A DNA stretch of 64,000 nt from Apostichopus japonicus (lineage: Eukaryota; Echinodermata; Holothuroidea; Aspidochirotida; Stichopodidae): NCBI RefSeq assembly GCF_037975245.1, contig NC_092566.1, forward strand, positions 6,388,001 to 6,452,000, given 5' to 3'. The notes below the pieces were generated by a model. The model saw nothing but the letters and a program-made list of their open reading frames with translations, did no database searches and had not been told where the DNA came from. The position numbers and the translations under genes are program-made. Below, piece by piece: positions 1 to 19,801 of this stretch; the stretch's first letter is position 1; each line of letters starts with the position of its first letter.

Positions 1-949
1 TATTTTTAGCGCCAGAAATGGTGTAACAAAATAATGGCATGATAAAGTGAAAGTAGTATAGGCCATCATTTCTTTGTTTTCAAAGGTTATAATTCTGTTT
101 ACAGTATAAATCAACAGAACTTTTAATAGTGTATATCCACCTACATGTTTTGACGCCAAATGGAACAACGTGCCGTTTGAATGCATGGTCATCGGTTTAA
201 ATCAAACTTTGTAGATTTGTTTTACTCTTATCTTCGTAAGATATTTACTCTGATATATTTTTTATATAATTATTTATTATTATTTGAGAAAAATTCACGT
301 AGCACCTCCTGTTCAATGCTTTCGAAAACTTTGATTAAACTTAGGATAAATATCGTGATCAGTTTAGATGAACCTTTAGCAACCGACATCACTGACCTCC
401 TACTGCCGTATTATACATATCGACGGTGGTGGATATAATTATGAAATGGTTCCCTCTATTATACAAGGGACCTGAGCAACTATACCTATTTATTTACGCG
501 GTCTTCACAGGTGTCGCACCACAAGTAACTGCACCACTGGCTTACTCACTAAATTGGTCGCTTTCCATTGCCGCTAGAGTATAGATAGAATATTTCAACT
601 GACATGTCCTACCTTGACCACCATATGATAGCTGATGACTTGGGCTATCACAGCACATTCAACTTTCAAGCTTAGAAGAGCTCAAAGTTTAGCAGAGTGG
701 TCCCCAGCCCATCTGCCGAATATTCTTGTTTCAGCGAAGAATTTCTAAAATGCCTTAAATCACTTTCAATCCTCCAGATTTGTAGCCCACTAGTTCACTA
801 GTTTATTTCGTCCTATTCAACATCCAAGCATCAAAAAGAATGATAATGACTCAGAAAATGCCAACAAAATCACTGCAGTAGGTCACATTAGGGATATTTT
901 CTTTCAGGTGGACGTGCACTACTCTAATTGTGGTACGCTACCTACATGG

Positions 950-1578
950 CATCGAGGTAAATGAATCTGGAGGATTCATGTCAATTGGGCGCGCGTGTAC
1001 CATGCATGGAGGGTCATGTCATGTGTTCCAGGGTGGTACCAAACTGATATTTCTCTGTAGCAGTTCGAGAATAGTGCTAGTGACTTCGTGAAATATTTGC
1101 ACCAGGACGGATCGGACATGGGAACTAACGGCGTAAGAAGGTACTGGTACTTCATAGCTAATATGCTAACGTTAGACATGCTGGCACAGAACAAGTACAG
1201 ATACACTGGGCTCGCAGCGGGAAATGTCGATGTCTGAATTGTATTTCAAGAACGATTTTTTTGTCGAAAAGGATTGTTGAACTGGAAAATGTTTAGTTCA
1301 GTGCAACCACGGAATTCTCCATGAAACAGAGCCTAATGCTGCTCGACTGGAATATATCTATCACGTTAGGCTACAGGCACGGTTATTGCTAAGTAACGGG
1401 TGTCGTCTGCTGCTCTAAGCACGTATACACATTTACGTACTAGTTGGGTGAAATCATCATGCGTTATGGGGAGAGTAATATATTAGTACCACCCTGGAAC
1501 ACATCACATGCATGCATGGTACGCGCGTACGCGCGAATTTACTGTGTGATAGTTTCTCCAGATTCATTTACCTCGATG
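950..1578. mobile_element. Inverted-repeat element (MITE-like), 629 bp, with 8-bp target duplication
   Basis: The ends are inverted copies of CATCGAGGTAAATGAATCTG. They match perfectly for 23 bp and imperfectly to about 95 bp, including a CGCG-rich part and a TGTTCCAGGGTGGTAC part. CTACATGG flanks it on both sides (942-949 and 1579-1586). The paralogous block near 17860 has a single CTACATGG with no element, which is an unoccupied site. There is no coding capacity. An 8-bp duplication suggests hAT-like mobilisation, but the termini are not the usual hAT ones, and 6 bp (TACATG) is also possible. A related copy lies reversed at 10844-11370. Confidence 0.8.
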
Positions 1579-2458
1579 CTACATGGCAGTGTAGGTGGCA
1601 TACTCCTAGAATCCATATCAATCCGCCCGGATGTTCTCAGGAAAAGTGCCAAAATGCAGTATAGGAAAACATCTTTCTTGATATGTTATCGATCAGGATC
1701 TGATTTGTTTTGGCATGCATAATGAAGTGCATGAATGGAAGTACATGTGGTGCAAAAATCGGTCAATTGAGGCAATTTTAGACCCCTTTACGCCTCCCAA
1801 GAGCAGCGTACGAAAATTATTTACAACTGAGAGAAGCTGTTTGTTTACAAGTGACAAAAACTTCCGGCAAGGATATCGAAAAAAAATCTGCACGATCATG
1901 TTAAGGAAAATTGATGATGCCATGGTAGGCCAACTTGTCAGCTATCCGGTTAAAGGTAGCGTTTAGCTAGTGAGAACTTCTTTCTAGACTTAGAGACCAC
2001 ATTACTTTTGTGATTTAGTGTGTAAGTCAATGGGGCTTTTAATGGGCGTATGCTACCTGTACGATCTTGGTGGTGTCCGCATGTAGAGTGAGAATATGTA
2101 AAAGTTTGAACGCCTGATGTTACAACCGTACCAGGATCTTGTTCAGAGGCTAACGTCTCTACAGCTAGAGTAGGGCCAAATACGAGTCATATAATAGGAC
2201 CAGTCTTGTTCGATATGTGACGAGGTCTACAAATTACGACTTGCCTTACTTGTTTTTAATCACTGCAGCCATTACAACCAGTAAACATTGGCCTTCTCTA
2301 GTATGTTAGGAGCCTATAGCTCACCCGCATAGTGCACAAAGCCCGTGTACCCCGTTAGGCCAGCAGTTGCTCGATATGTAACTATTAGTACCTTTATAAT
2401 ATCACGATTAACATTTGTGTCTTCATGAACATTGCCTCAGGAAGTTATGACAATGCTT

Positions 2459-2818
2459 TTCAATTTCAATTTCTTTATTCCAGTATAAATTACAAAATTT
2501 ATAAATAGGACACATAATAATGATACATAAAAGACGTTAAAGTGTACAATCATGAAAGCATGAACAAATGATAAGAAATAAGATGGAGGATTAGAAGTTT
2601 GAAAGATTAAAAGGATTATAACAGAAATTCTAAGAACCCATTTTAAAAATAATGGCTGCTCTGTAGATAAATGAGTTCTTAAAAAGCATAATTCTAAAAG
2701 TTGGCAAGATAATAGGATTTCGTAGATTGTACTTGTTGGTTCTATTGCACAGAGAGATCAACTCGGAGTGAGGTGGGTGATTTTTAGAACTATGTATATT
2801 CTTAGCTAGTCTTATGAA
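2459..2818. repeat. AT-rich insertion within repeat copy 1
   Basis: This stretch is absent from the paralogous block, where sequence passes directly from GGAAGTTATGATAGTGCTTT to TATAACACTG near 19110. It opens with a TTTCAATTTCTTTATTCCAG-like motif followed by AT-rich sequence. A similar opening occurs at 36586-36660, so both may belong to one uncharacterised interspersed family. No terminal inverted repeats or clear target duplication were found. Confidence 0.5.
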
Positions 2819-3735
2819 TTCATAACACCGAATAAAATGTACTTGACTATACATTATTGTGTCTTTCATTTCATATTCGGTCTGACTCAAGGTTGCATAC
2901 ATGCAGGCCTAAGCATGCATCGATAAAAACATTGGATTTTTTATGCCACGTTCACTCCCTTATAATGTAACTCTAAGAAGAGACCGCAATTACAACGGAT
3001 TGCAAGACCAAACAATTCCTACTCAAATATAGGGTCAGTAGTCACAAACGAATAGCAGATTCGTATTTGGTGTTTTTCGACCCGGTTTGTCCGCACCAAA
3101 AGTTGGCAACTTGCTACAGGTATAGGCTATACTGCTTGTATTACCGGTTGTCGGTAACTTCACATGAGGGTGCCAAGGGCCGTAGACAGTGAAGGATGTG
3201 TGTCTTACACGAAGACATTCAAGCGAAATTCGAATTAGACCTATAAACGATGGTCTTCGCTTTATAGACATCTTTGCCGGACACATGTGCCCACACTGCG
3301 GTGTCTAAAAGACCATCATGTAATGCATTAAGTTAGTTAACTGTTAATGTTATGACACTTTTTTCAACATTATACTGAGAAATGCTATTTAATTGACGAT
3401 ACCATGGTCATAATATTGCATACTTCACGTGATATCAGCCTATGATTATTTACGAGCTTGGGGGAGCCTCATCGAGGGAGATTAGTTTTACGTTAACCGA
3501 GTATACCATTTAATGATAAAAAATTTATAATAAAAAAATCAAGTTAAGTTTTTCTTTCGTTGTTTATTTCATGACTTAAGTTAAACCCATTGTGAAGCAC
3601 AAACGTATAGATAATGGAAATACAGAAAAAAAAAATACAGAATACTTTACACACTTTTACGAAGACAGTGACAGGGAAGCAATTTTTTCTGGTAATAATG
3701 AAACACGGAAAAGGAACCCCCAAAACCTATTCAGC

Positions 3736-4453
3736 CAGTGGCGTAGCTACGGGGGGGCCTGGGGGGCCGGGCCCCCCCCATGAAATCGACTGGCCCCCCC
3801 ACTGGCCCCCCCACTGGGAATGGGGTAAAAAAAATTGTAAAAAAAAAAAAATTGTAAAAAACAAAAAACTCATCAGTGGGATTCACTAATATTTTTTGTT
3901 CAATAATTTGGGAAATAGAGTCACACAATTTTCTCGTCTGCATCTGGCAGAATAAGAATAATACAATATCTGTAGTAATCATGAGAATGGTCATACAGCA
4001 TGGCATGGCAATGGTCGATGCGACGGTTGCGACCATACACCACAAACCTTGTGCATGTGCTGCGCGATATCGATATCTACCAATACATGTTATCGGTCAT
4101 CGATTGGCACAAAAACCCAGATTCTGATGACAGCTGCCTCAAGAAACCCAATAAATGGCCTAATTAGCACCGAGCCACCAATGTGGACCATTACCGAAAC
4201 ATCGATGCGTGTTAGTCTTCCATCCCCTTCCTCTAATGCTATTTAAGTCCACATGTGGGCATTTCCTGCAAACCTATACCGGTAGCCCACAGGGGTTTGA
4301 GTTGGGAGAAAGGCCTTGACACCTTGAAACAACAAATGATGCCAACCATAGGCGTACGAGGCGGGGGGTGCAGGGGGGCAGACTGCCCCTAAATTTCCAG
4401 AGGACAAGAAATTCGGGCAAAAGTCCTGAAAAATTCGGGCAGCCTAAGAGGAG

Positions 4454-4502
<49 letters not shown>

Positions 4503-6204
4503 GTAGCTTGCCCGAATCTTTTTCAAATTTTTGCCCGACAATTCCATGATTTTCTTTATTTAGCATCATGATGCCCGAATATTTCCGTGTAACACCACCG
4601 TAAACGCAGTTCATCTGGGCTACCACGCTTTTTGCGCGATCAATTTTTTTTCTTCAAACTAGTCAATTGTATACCTGGACCAAGGGCGGCGGAACCGGGG
4701 GGCACAGGGGGCACGTGCCCCTCTCCCACTTTTCCTCAGGTTAGAAATGTGCCTTTTTTCTACATAAAAATTGAGGTGCCTCAAGTTAGCAAGAGGCCAG
4801 GGAACCAGAATGAACACTCGGGAAGGGCCGTTTCCGGCCATCTGAGGGGTTTGTAAAACCAAAAATTTTCTAAAGGCACACGCTCCGCGCCAACCGATGG
4901 TGGCGCTCCGCTCAGATAGCCGTGCAAAAAACTTTGCAAATCCTGGCTAAGCCCGTGACTTTTAACGAATTTCTGTGAGTCAAACTCAAAGCATTTTCGA
5001 ATGGAAAAAATTTGTTAAGATATTAACAAGAAAAAAACTCTAATTCGGAAGATTCCTACATTAGCAACTAGCATGATTTCACCTCATTTTGTCTCAAAAG
5101 AAAACTTGTTCCTTGTTTCCCAATTTGTGCATTGGATATTGCAGTGCTAGTATGCATATTTTGCTTGAGGGGGGGGGGGTGGGCGTTGATGGAGTGATGT
5201 GTATACACAAATAAGATAATACAATAAGAGTTATAAAGGGTACTGAATATAACGCTGCATCATTCCAATCGAATTTCTGCAAAGTGCCTTTTGATGTCGG
5301 TGCCCCCCCCCCCCCCCCAGATTAAAAGTGCTCCCGCCGCCCTTGACCTGGATATCCCCGACATGAGTGTATAAAAGAAACATTTTCTTTTTCATGGATG
5401 GTGGGGGGGAGTGTCTACAAGCCTAGAAGTACAGGTTTATCATATTCTTTGTTATATTTTATACTTTTTTGTGAGACAAATTGCAGTCTCACCCGACACA
5501 GCGACATTACCCCGCCTACGTGTCGTTGAACAATGTTTTTTCTGGAGGTAGCTGAGTACTGTGTTAAAATAATAAATAAGGTAACTAAATATAGCAGCTT
5601 AAAAAATATACTGTCCCATTTTTCCCCTTCAAAGTGATGTTACAATTTTTTCTTCTTCTAATTTACCAAATTTTGGGGGAACTGTAAATTTCTAAAACGT
5701 GAGATTATAAAATAAAGAATGTTTAGATGCAACTTGCAAGGCCTCAGAAGTGCCGTTTCCGGTAATCTGAGAGGCATTGTGTGCCAAAAATGTTCTTGTT
5801 CGCTACGCGCCAACCGGTGGTGGCGCTCCGCTTAGATAGTGTCACTGGAACTTTCGGGCACAAAAAGTTCTGCCCCCCCAAACTGAAATGGTCCCGTACG
5901 CCTTTGATGTCAACTTCACTCAAGTTAAAAGTCTGGCTGAGTTGGCAAGGCCAGTCAGCATGAAAGAGAAAATTTTTCTTTTGCATTTCTGTCACCAAAG
6001 TTGCCGCATCTTTTTGGATGCTATTTTGCCTCACAGGTGCCATCTCCTGCGATCTGGGGGGTGCTGAAATCTCAAATTTTCTCTGTACGCTCCGCGCCAA
6101 CCAAGGTGGCGCTCCGCTCAGATAGTAACCTCCGGCCCCCCCCACAAGAAAGAACAGCCCCCCCATGGCCCCCCCCCACTCAAAAAATCCTAGCTACGCC
6201 ACTG
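3736..6204. mobile_element. hAT-like non-autonomous element (outer), interrupted by a nested element
   Basis: The termini are CAGTGGCGTAGCTACGG at the left and the inverse of CAGTGGCGTAGCTAGG at the right. An exact 8-bp duplication TATTCAGC lies at 3728-3735 and 6205-6212. An 8-bp duplication with CAGTG termini is characteristic of hAT superfamily elements. Without the nested element at 4347-5906 it is about 0.9 kb. C/G runs sit just inside both ends. Its right arm carries one copy of the conserved hairpin module (6088-6126). No transposase is present, so it depended on one encoded elsewhere. Confidence 0.85.
4347..5906. mobile_element. Nested non-autonomous DNA element, 1560 bp, copy 1
   Basis: The termini are CATAGGCGTACG and CGTACGCCTTTG, a 12-bp inverted repeat with one mismatch. 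The flanks are ATGCCAAC (4339-4346) and ATGTCAAC (5907-5914), an 8-bp target duplication with one change. The same element occurs complete at 52580-54028. It contains a (TA)n tract at about 4457-4499, C/G homopolymer runs, and two copies of the hairpin module (4881-4920 and 5801-5840). About 155 bp around 5237-5390 are absent from the other copy. No protein is encoded. It sits inside the outer element, so it arrived later. Confidence 0.85.
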
Positions 6205-6510
6205 TATTCAGCACATAAAGATGGCGGTTTAGCTTTGGAGGATTACTTGGGTTTCAAGAAGAACATTTTTTTGTCGTGATCTTATAAGGTTGCTTTGTGC
6301 ATGCTAACGAATCTAAGTCAGTCCAGACTACGATAAGGAAGTTTCAAATGCTTGACCACACTTGAAATCCGGGTTTGTTGAGCCGAATGTTACTCTTGTG
6401 ATTATTCAACCGTACTCTGAACGAAGTCGTTGAAGTTTGACCTAATAATTGTGTCTTGTTGATATGATACAGATGGGACTATACGGTATAAAGAAGGGAC
6501 TATAAAGAAA

Positions 6511-6556
6511 ATCGCTTCTCGTCCTTTTGGCTAAGATCATGTGTAGTATATGTTCC
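6511..6556 (+). pseudogene. U2 snRNA 5'-end homologue (chimeric retro-copy or U2-headed SINE)
   Basis: The segment begins ATCGCTTCTCG and continues CCTTTTGGCTAAGATCA then GTGTAGTAT. These are the first roughly 46 nt of metazoan U2 snRNA with about four substitutions. The branch-point recognition sequence GTGTAGTA is intact. After about 6556 the U2 match stops: the stem IIa, Sm-site and 3' stem-loop sequences are missing and unrelated sequence follows. It is therefore not a functional U2 gene. A 5'-U2 chimera made by LINE template switching, or the head of a U2-derived SINE, would explain it. The U2 comparison is from memory of the family consensus. Confidence 0.7.
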
Positions 6557-9080
6557 CTTTCGAGAGGAATGGTGATGCCCACCCGACGATGATCACACAA
6601 TATTCGTGCCCAGGTTCTTTCCTGAGTGACTTTTCTTAAGAGTGTGTCTTGGAACACAGAAAGCGAATGATAATGTATAAATAACATCAGGGCTATCACA
6701 ATTGTATGGACCTGGTCTAAGGCAATGATGACCAGAGGAGGAAAATGTTAATGCTTCGTTCTGTGATCATGTGATCCCAAATTCTGCATCGTGCCTTCTC
6801 ACATTTAACAGCACCGGTAATAAAATAAAAGAAAGTTGATGGTTTGTGTGTTGAAAGATGGCATTTTCATCGATAGCTGAATAACATCGAAAGCTATTTT
6901 ACTTTCATTTCACTAACATTTATTTATACAAGAAGGCAGCGACTTTCAAAACTTAAACAATGATATCCGGTTATACCACAATCATATATGGTTCAGATAT
7001 AACCTTCCCTGTATATATTGGTCGAAACTCGGAGATGGTAAATAACGTCAGTGGTAAAAAACCTCGTCAATGAAAGCAATCAGCGAATAGGTTTCGCAGG
7101 AACTCACTTCCATATTCTCTAATTCTTCGGTTAAACTTTAGTGTGGATGCGTGCGTCTCTGTATGTGTTTATATATACATTCTCATTCCCTTAAGTTTAC
7201 TAGAAAATACAGAGAACTCAACAGGAATTCCCTATCTCGAAAATCTGCTCATCAATTTTTCGTATCATGACCATGTAGATTTTTTGCTATCCTGCAAGCC
7301 ACAAAAAACTAGATCATGATTAATAACAGGTCAAAAAAAGATGTTCTCCTGCTGCTTTTTGGCACTTTTCCTAAGATAGGAGAACAATCGAGCGGATGGG
7401 ATATAGTCTCTAATAAGAGTACCGGTATGCCACCATAGACTTTGAGGAAGTTGTTTATCTGTCCTTTACATTGTGTATTTGGGTTGTTCTTGTTCTTTTA
7501 CCTGTGTTTGTATATGTGTTGGAAGGTTCTGGACAAGATAAGGCATATTAGACAAGTTATTCATATTTAATTATTTTATATTACATTTTTAGCTTGTCTA
7601 TTTTCTTACAACGTAGGTTTCTCACAAACCTTTGTTTCTATATTGGCCATTTCCCCGTGAAGAATCCCTTCCTGGGATCGATCAGGCGTAACATTATTTT
7701 GTGTTTGTTTCGTTTTTGAGTTTACTAGAAGACAGGCTTGTTCATGTACGAATCGATTCCCACTTTTTTTTTTAATGGTCATTCACATACAAGGCTAAAG
7801 TTCTTGATAACCTAAAATATGACATTTTCCAAGCACAGTGCTTACATGATTAATGATTTTCTTTTATTTATTATCGTGTTGGCAGCCCAGATACAAATTT
7901 TTATATTGGGTATCTCCCAAGCTGAGCAGGAGTTTACTAATATTGATTCTGTGCGTTTTTAATGAGAAAATTATATCTCATGCAACTGAATAAGATAGTT
8001 GTGTTTCCTTTGACTTAAATGCGAATAAAGAGGGCCACTTGAGTAAATTTATCACCAATATGTGAACATTGTTTAAATCTTGTGTTTTGTTTGTATTAAA
8101 GTTGTTGTTTGCCCTCCATTTGAGTATAGCTCCATCTATCTATGATAATGAGTTTGCTTTTTATCCGGCTGTCTTTAATATGTACAAGGAGACTACACAC
8201 CATCTTTAAATATAACCTCATTTCATATGAAGTCAAATGGATTAATTAAACAAAAGGGCAATATTGTAATCCGCAAGTCATAGTGGTGCATGATACGTCA
8301 ACATCAACTTTTCACTTTTAGCTAGAGACACTCGATTAAATTTCGGGTTCCTGTAGACAGACAGGTATAGGCCGTCTATTCGTTATTGAACCAATCTGTG
8401 AGTGGTTCTGACGTCATATTGCAAACACTGTTTAGTACTGCCTTATTGCCCCTCCCAGCCTCGTTAGTGTGTGTTCTCAATTCAGAATACAGGCACTTTG
8501 TATTTAAATATAAAAAATAGGCTTCTTTATTTCCTTTGTAATCCAGAAGAGGACGATAGGAGGAATTTACCTCGAACGCCACACTAAGTATTTAGTCTAC
8601 GGATTACCATGTTTTATACTATAGGCGTTGGTAAACGCTTTAAGTCCATATTTCGTTCGACACACGGTTGACTGCTTAAGTTAGACAACGTTGACTAAAT
8701 TGTTCCTCATTTTAGTAGCATTTACACCTTATTATCCAACTGGAAGTTCTCGCCGTAACACATCGATAGACATAATATGATAAAAATCAAAACATAGTAT
8801 TTTCTTTTTTACTCAGTAACAATATAGTTTCTTCCTTCTTGCTCGTTCATGTTTCTCTTTAATTAAAAGGATAATATCGAATACCGCTGACTTCTTACTC
8901 AGCAGTCTTATGCTTCCTGGTTCTCTAACGCCTTGATGACATAGAACGCGGAATGACTATTATGAGTTGACGCAGACCATATATGGATAAGCAAAGTAAA
9001 AAAAAAAGTTTGGTTGTTGTAAAGTAAAGAGCTCGCTGAGCTTGAAAAGCCGCCGTTGAAGACTAACTGGTTCAAAATAA
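6557..9080. other. Intergenic sequence upstream of the metalloproteinase, nothing recognised
   Basis: About 2.5 kb of AT-rich sequence with stop codons in all frames at short spacing. I saw no exon with plausible splice borders, no terminal-repeat element and no RNA gene. Enhancers could lie here but cannot be read by eye. Confidence 0.5.
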
Positions 9081-9087
9081 CAGTCGG

Positions 9088-9125
9088 ATAAAAAGAGTTG
9101 ATTACATTAAGATTATAGTCAGTCT
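9088..9125 (+). promoter_or_regulatory. Possible core promoter of the metalloproteinase gene (TATA-like box and initiator)
   Basis: A TATA-like GGATAAAAAG begins at 9087-9088. An initiator-like TCAGTCT (9119-9125) puts its A at 9121, about 31 bp downstream, which is the usual spacing. The ATG follows at 9159, giving a short 5' UTR of about 38 nt. The assignment rests on motif and spacing only. Confidence 0.4.
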
Positions 9126-9158
9126 GATTTTACTCACAGTAAACCTCACCTCGAAGAA

Positions 9159-16618
<7,460 letters not shown>

Positions 16619-18665
16619 TCATTTTAAGCCACATAAATTGTTTTCATCGATTCGGAGATATAAACCTCAATGGAAACAACCACTATTTACCCGTCTTATA
16701 CAGTTTAAATATAAAACATCATTTTATCCCAATTACCATAATACCCCACCTCCCTGACAATCCCCATTTTCCTCTCCATATACATCCCAACCCGTCTCTG
16801 AGGCGAAATGTCTTCAGCAGGAAAAGTGCATGGTACAAGATACTCAATCTTTTGAGCCATTTTAGTACATATATCCAACAAAAGTGAGAAATGCGATCAA
16901 TTTTGTACCATTTGCAAAAGACAGCACTGAACGCCAACAGCTCTCTATATGGAGGACAGTGTATTTTTAGCGCCAGAAGTGGTGTAACAAAATAATGGCA
17001 TGATAAAGTGAAAGTAGTATAGGCCATCATTTCTTGTTTTCAAAGGTTAACGAATTCTGTTTTGAATGTAAATCAACAGAACTTTTAATAGTGTATATCC
17101 ACCTACATGTTTTGACGCCAAATGGAACAACGTGCCGTTTGAATGCATGGTCATCAGTTTAAATCAAACTTTGTAGATTTGTTTTACTCTTATCTTCGTA
17201 AGATATTTACTCTGATATATTTTTTCTATAATTATTATTGTTAATATATGAGAATAATTCATGTAGCACCTCCCTGTTCAATGCTTTTATAAACTTTGCT
17301 TAAATTAGGATAAATATCGTGATCAGTTTAGATGAACCTTTAGCAACCGATATCACTGACCCCCCACTGCCGTATTATACATATCGACATGGCGGTGGAT
17401 ATAATTATGAAATGGTTCCCTCTATTATACAAGGGACCTGGGCAAGTATACCTATTCATTTACGCGGTCTTTACAGGTGTCGCACCACAAGTAACTGCAC
17501 CATTGACTTATACACTAAATTGGTCGCTTTCCAAGGCTGCTTGAGTATAGATCAAAGATTTCAACTGACGTGTCCTATCCTACCACCATATGATAGCTGA
17601 TGACTTGGGCTATCACAGCACATTCAACTTTCAAGCTTAGAAGAGCTCAAAGTTTAGCATAGTGCTCCCCAGCCCAGCCCAAATCACCTTCAATCCTCCA
17701 GATTTGTAGCCCACTAGTTCACTAGTTTATTTCGTCCTATTCAACATCCAAGCATCAAAAAGAATGATAATGACTCAGAAAATGCAAAAAAAAAACTCAC
17801 TGCAGTAGGTCACTTAAGGACTTTTTTCTTTCAGGTGGACGTGCACTATACGATACCTACATGGGAGTGTATGTGGCATACTCCTGTTAGAGTCTATATT
17901 AATCCGCTCGGATGTTCTCTTATCTCAGGAAAAGGGCCAAAATGCAGTAAGAAAACATCTTTATTGATACGTTATCAATCAGGATCTGGTTTGTTTTGGC
18001 TTGCATGTTGAAGAGCATGAATGGAAGTACATGTGGTCAAATGAGGCAAGTTGAGACCCCTTTGGCCCTCCCAAGAGCAGCGTACGAAAATTGTTTACAA
18101 CTGAGTGAAGCTGTTTGTTTACAAGTGACAAAAACTTCCGTCAAGGATATCGAAAAAAAATCTGCACGATCATGTTAAGGAAAATTGATGATGCCATGAT
18201 AGGCCAACTTGTCAGCTATACGGTGAAGGGTAGCGTTTAACTAGTGAGAACTTCTATCTAGACTTATAGAGACCACATTACACATGTGATTTAGTGTGTA
18301 AAAAGAATCAATTGGTTTTAATTGGGCGTATGCTACCTGTACAATCTTGATAGTGTCCGCATATAGAGAGAGAAAAAGTAAAAGTTTGAACGCCTGATGT
18401 TACAAACGTATTAGGATCTTGTTCAGAGGCTAACATCTCTACCATTGATACGTCATATAAAAGGACCAGTTTTGTTCGATATGTGACGAGGTCTACAAAT
18501 TACGACTTGCCTTACTTGTTTTGAATCACTGCAGCCATGACAACCAGTGAATATTGGCCTACTCTAGTATGTTAGGAGCCTAAAGCTCGCCCGCATAAAG
18601 TGCACAAAGCCCGTGTTCCCCGTTAGGCCAGAAGTTGCTCGATATGTAACTATTAGTACCTGTAT

Positions 18666-19030
18666 CAAGGGCGTAGGAACCAGGGGTCTGGGGGCGCCAG
18701 CCCCCCAGTGAAAAATATGGAGGGGCGGAAGTATCATTCCGCCCCCCCCCCCCGCTTCGCAAGTCAGAAAACCCCTTTTTCATTTCCAAATGAGAAAAAA
18801 ATCTCATTTGGAGCACCAAATTGTATCTAAGGCCAGGTGAAAATGCAAAATTATATACAAAATGGAGTGGGTGGGTTGAAGTGTGCTATATTGCACCAAA
18901 TTGCATCTGGGGCCACCTGGAAATGCCAAAAGATTCCAAAGGGGAGGGGCCACCCCTCCCCTTACACCCCTCCCCCAGGCTGGCCATCAGTCTTCAGCCC
19001 CCCACTCAAAAGTACCTTCCTACGCCACTG
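18666..19030. mobile_element. Small hAT-like element, 365 bp, with 8-bp target duplication
   Basis: The termini are CAAGGGCGTAGGAACC and the inverse of CAGTGGCGTAGGAAGG. ACCTGTAT is duplicated exactly at 18658-18665 and 19031-19038. The paralogous position in copy 1 (near 2390) reads ACCTTTAT followed directly by AATATCACG, an unoccupied site. C/G runs lie near both ends and there is no coding capacity. Confidence 0.87.
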
Positions 19031-19452
19031 ACCTGTATAATATCACGATGAACATTTGTGTCTTCATGAACATTGCCCAACGCAGCCTCAGGAAGTTATG
19101 ATAGTGCTTTTATAACACTGAATAAAATGTAATTGACTACCGTCATATTATTGTGTCTTTCATTTCATATTCGGTCTGACTCAAGGTTGCATACATGCAG
19201 GTCTAAGCATGCATCGATAAAAACATTGGATTTTTTATGCCACGTTTCACTCCCTTATAATGTTACTCTAAGAAGAGACCGCAATTACAACGGATTGCAA
19301 GACCACACAATTCCTACTCAGCCTATATAGGGTCAATAGTCACAAAAGAACGGCAGATTCGTATTTGGTGTTTTTCGACCCAATTGTGTCCGAAACCCAA
19401 ATTGGCAACCATGCTACAGGTATAGGCTTTACTGTTTGTATTACCGGTTGTA

Positions 19453-19801
19453 CCGGGCGTAGCGAAGGGGTTTTTGTTGGGGGGTGTGGAGAATTTGATT
19501 TGCCGACGGATCTGCAAGTGGTGACTGAAATGGGGGAGGGGTCTAAGGGTAGGGGGTCTACCCCTCCTCTTTGGAAAATTTTTAGTTTTGAAACGTCCTT
19601 AGATGCAATCTGGTGCATATTTTAAGTTAAATTTGGCACGGAAGAAGCTCCCATTCTCCTTTTCTCTATTCAGCTCTCCTTCTTTCTTCTCCTTCCGCTC
19701 TCTTCACCTTTTCTCCTTTTGCCGACAGACTCAAAATTTGCCGACAGCGACCAAATTATTGTGACACCCCCCTCCCACACCCCCCCGCTCGCTACGCCCC
19801 T
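19453..19801. mobile_element. Small C/G-ended insertion element, about 349 bp
   Basis: It lies between TTACCGGTTG and CAAGGGCCGTAGACAGTG, which in copy 1 are separated by only about 24 bp of other sequence. The ends are CCGGGCGTAGCGA and the inverse of CAGGGGCGTAGCGAGC, a shared GGGCGTAGCGA inverted repeat. No clean target duplication was found, probably because the left end is altered or insertion came with a deletion. Confidence 0.6.

Larger units (their letters stand above)
1..3625. repeat. Repeat block, copy 1 (paralogue at 16963-20250)
   Basis: This block aligns in direct orientation with 16963-20250 over almost its whole length. Both begin TATTTTTAGCGCCAGAA and share matching stretches until about 3620/20245 (CCCATTGTGAAGCACAAACG). 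Position 1 is the window edge, so the true left border is unknown. This copy has two private insertions, at 950-1578 and about 2459-2818. No convincing protein is encoded: open frames are short and not conserved between copies. It is either an old segmental duplication or two copies of a long non-autonomous element. I favour the element, because a rearranged third fragment lies at about 11378-11632. Confidence 0.75.

Noticed and set aside
3035-3286. Minus-strand frame partly shared with 19670-19915
   Set aside because: The shared part only reflects the duplicated repeat block. The remainder differs between copies, and no transposase or other domain is visible.
5744-6166. 140-codon minus-strand frame
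   Set aside because: It crosses the border of two nested mobile elements and reads through their C/G runs. Composition is that of the repeats, so it is not a transposase.
17591-17625. CTGATGA motif as a hammerhead core (also near 631)
   Set aside because: No GAAA and no pairing stem II follow; chance match.
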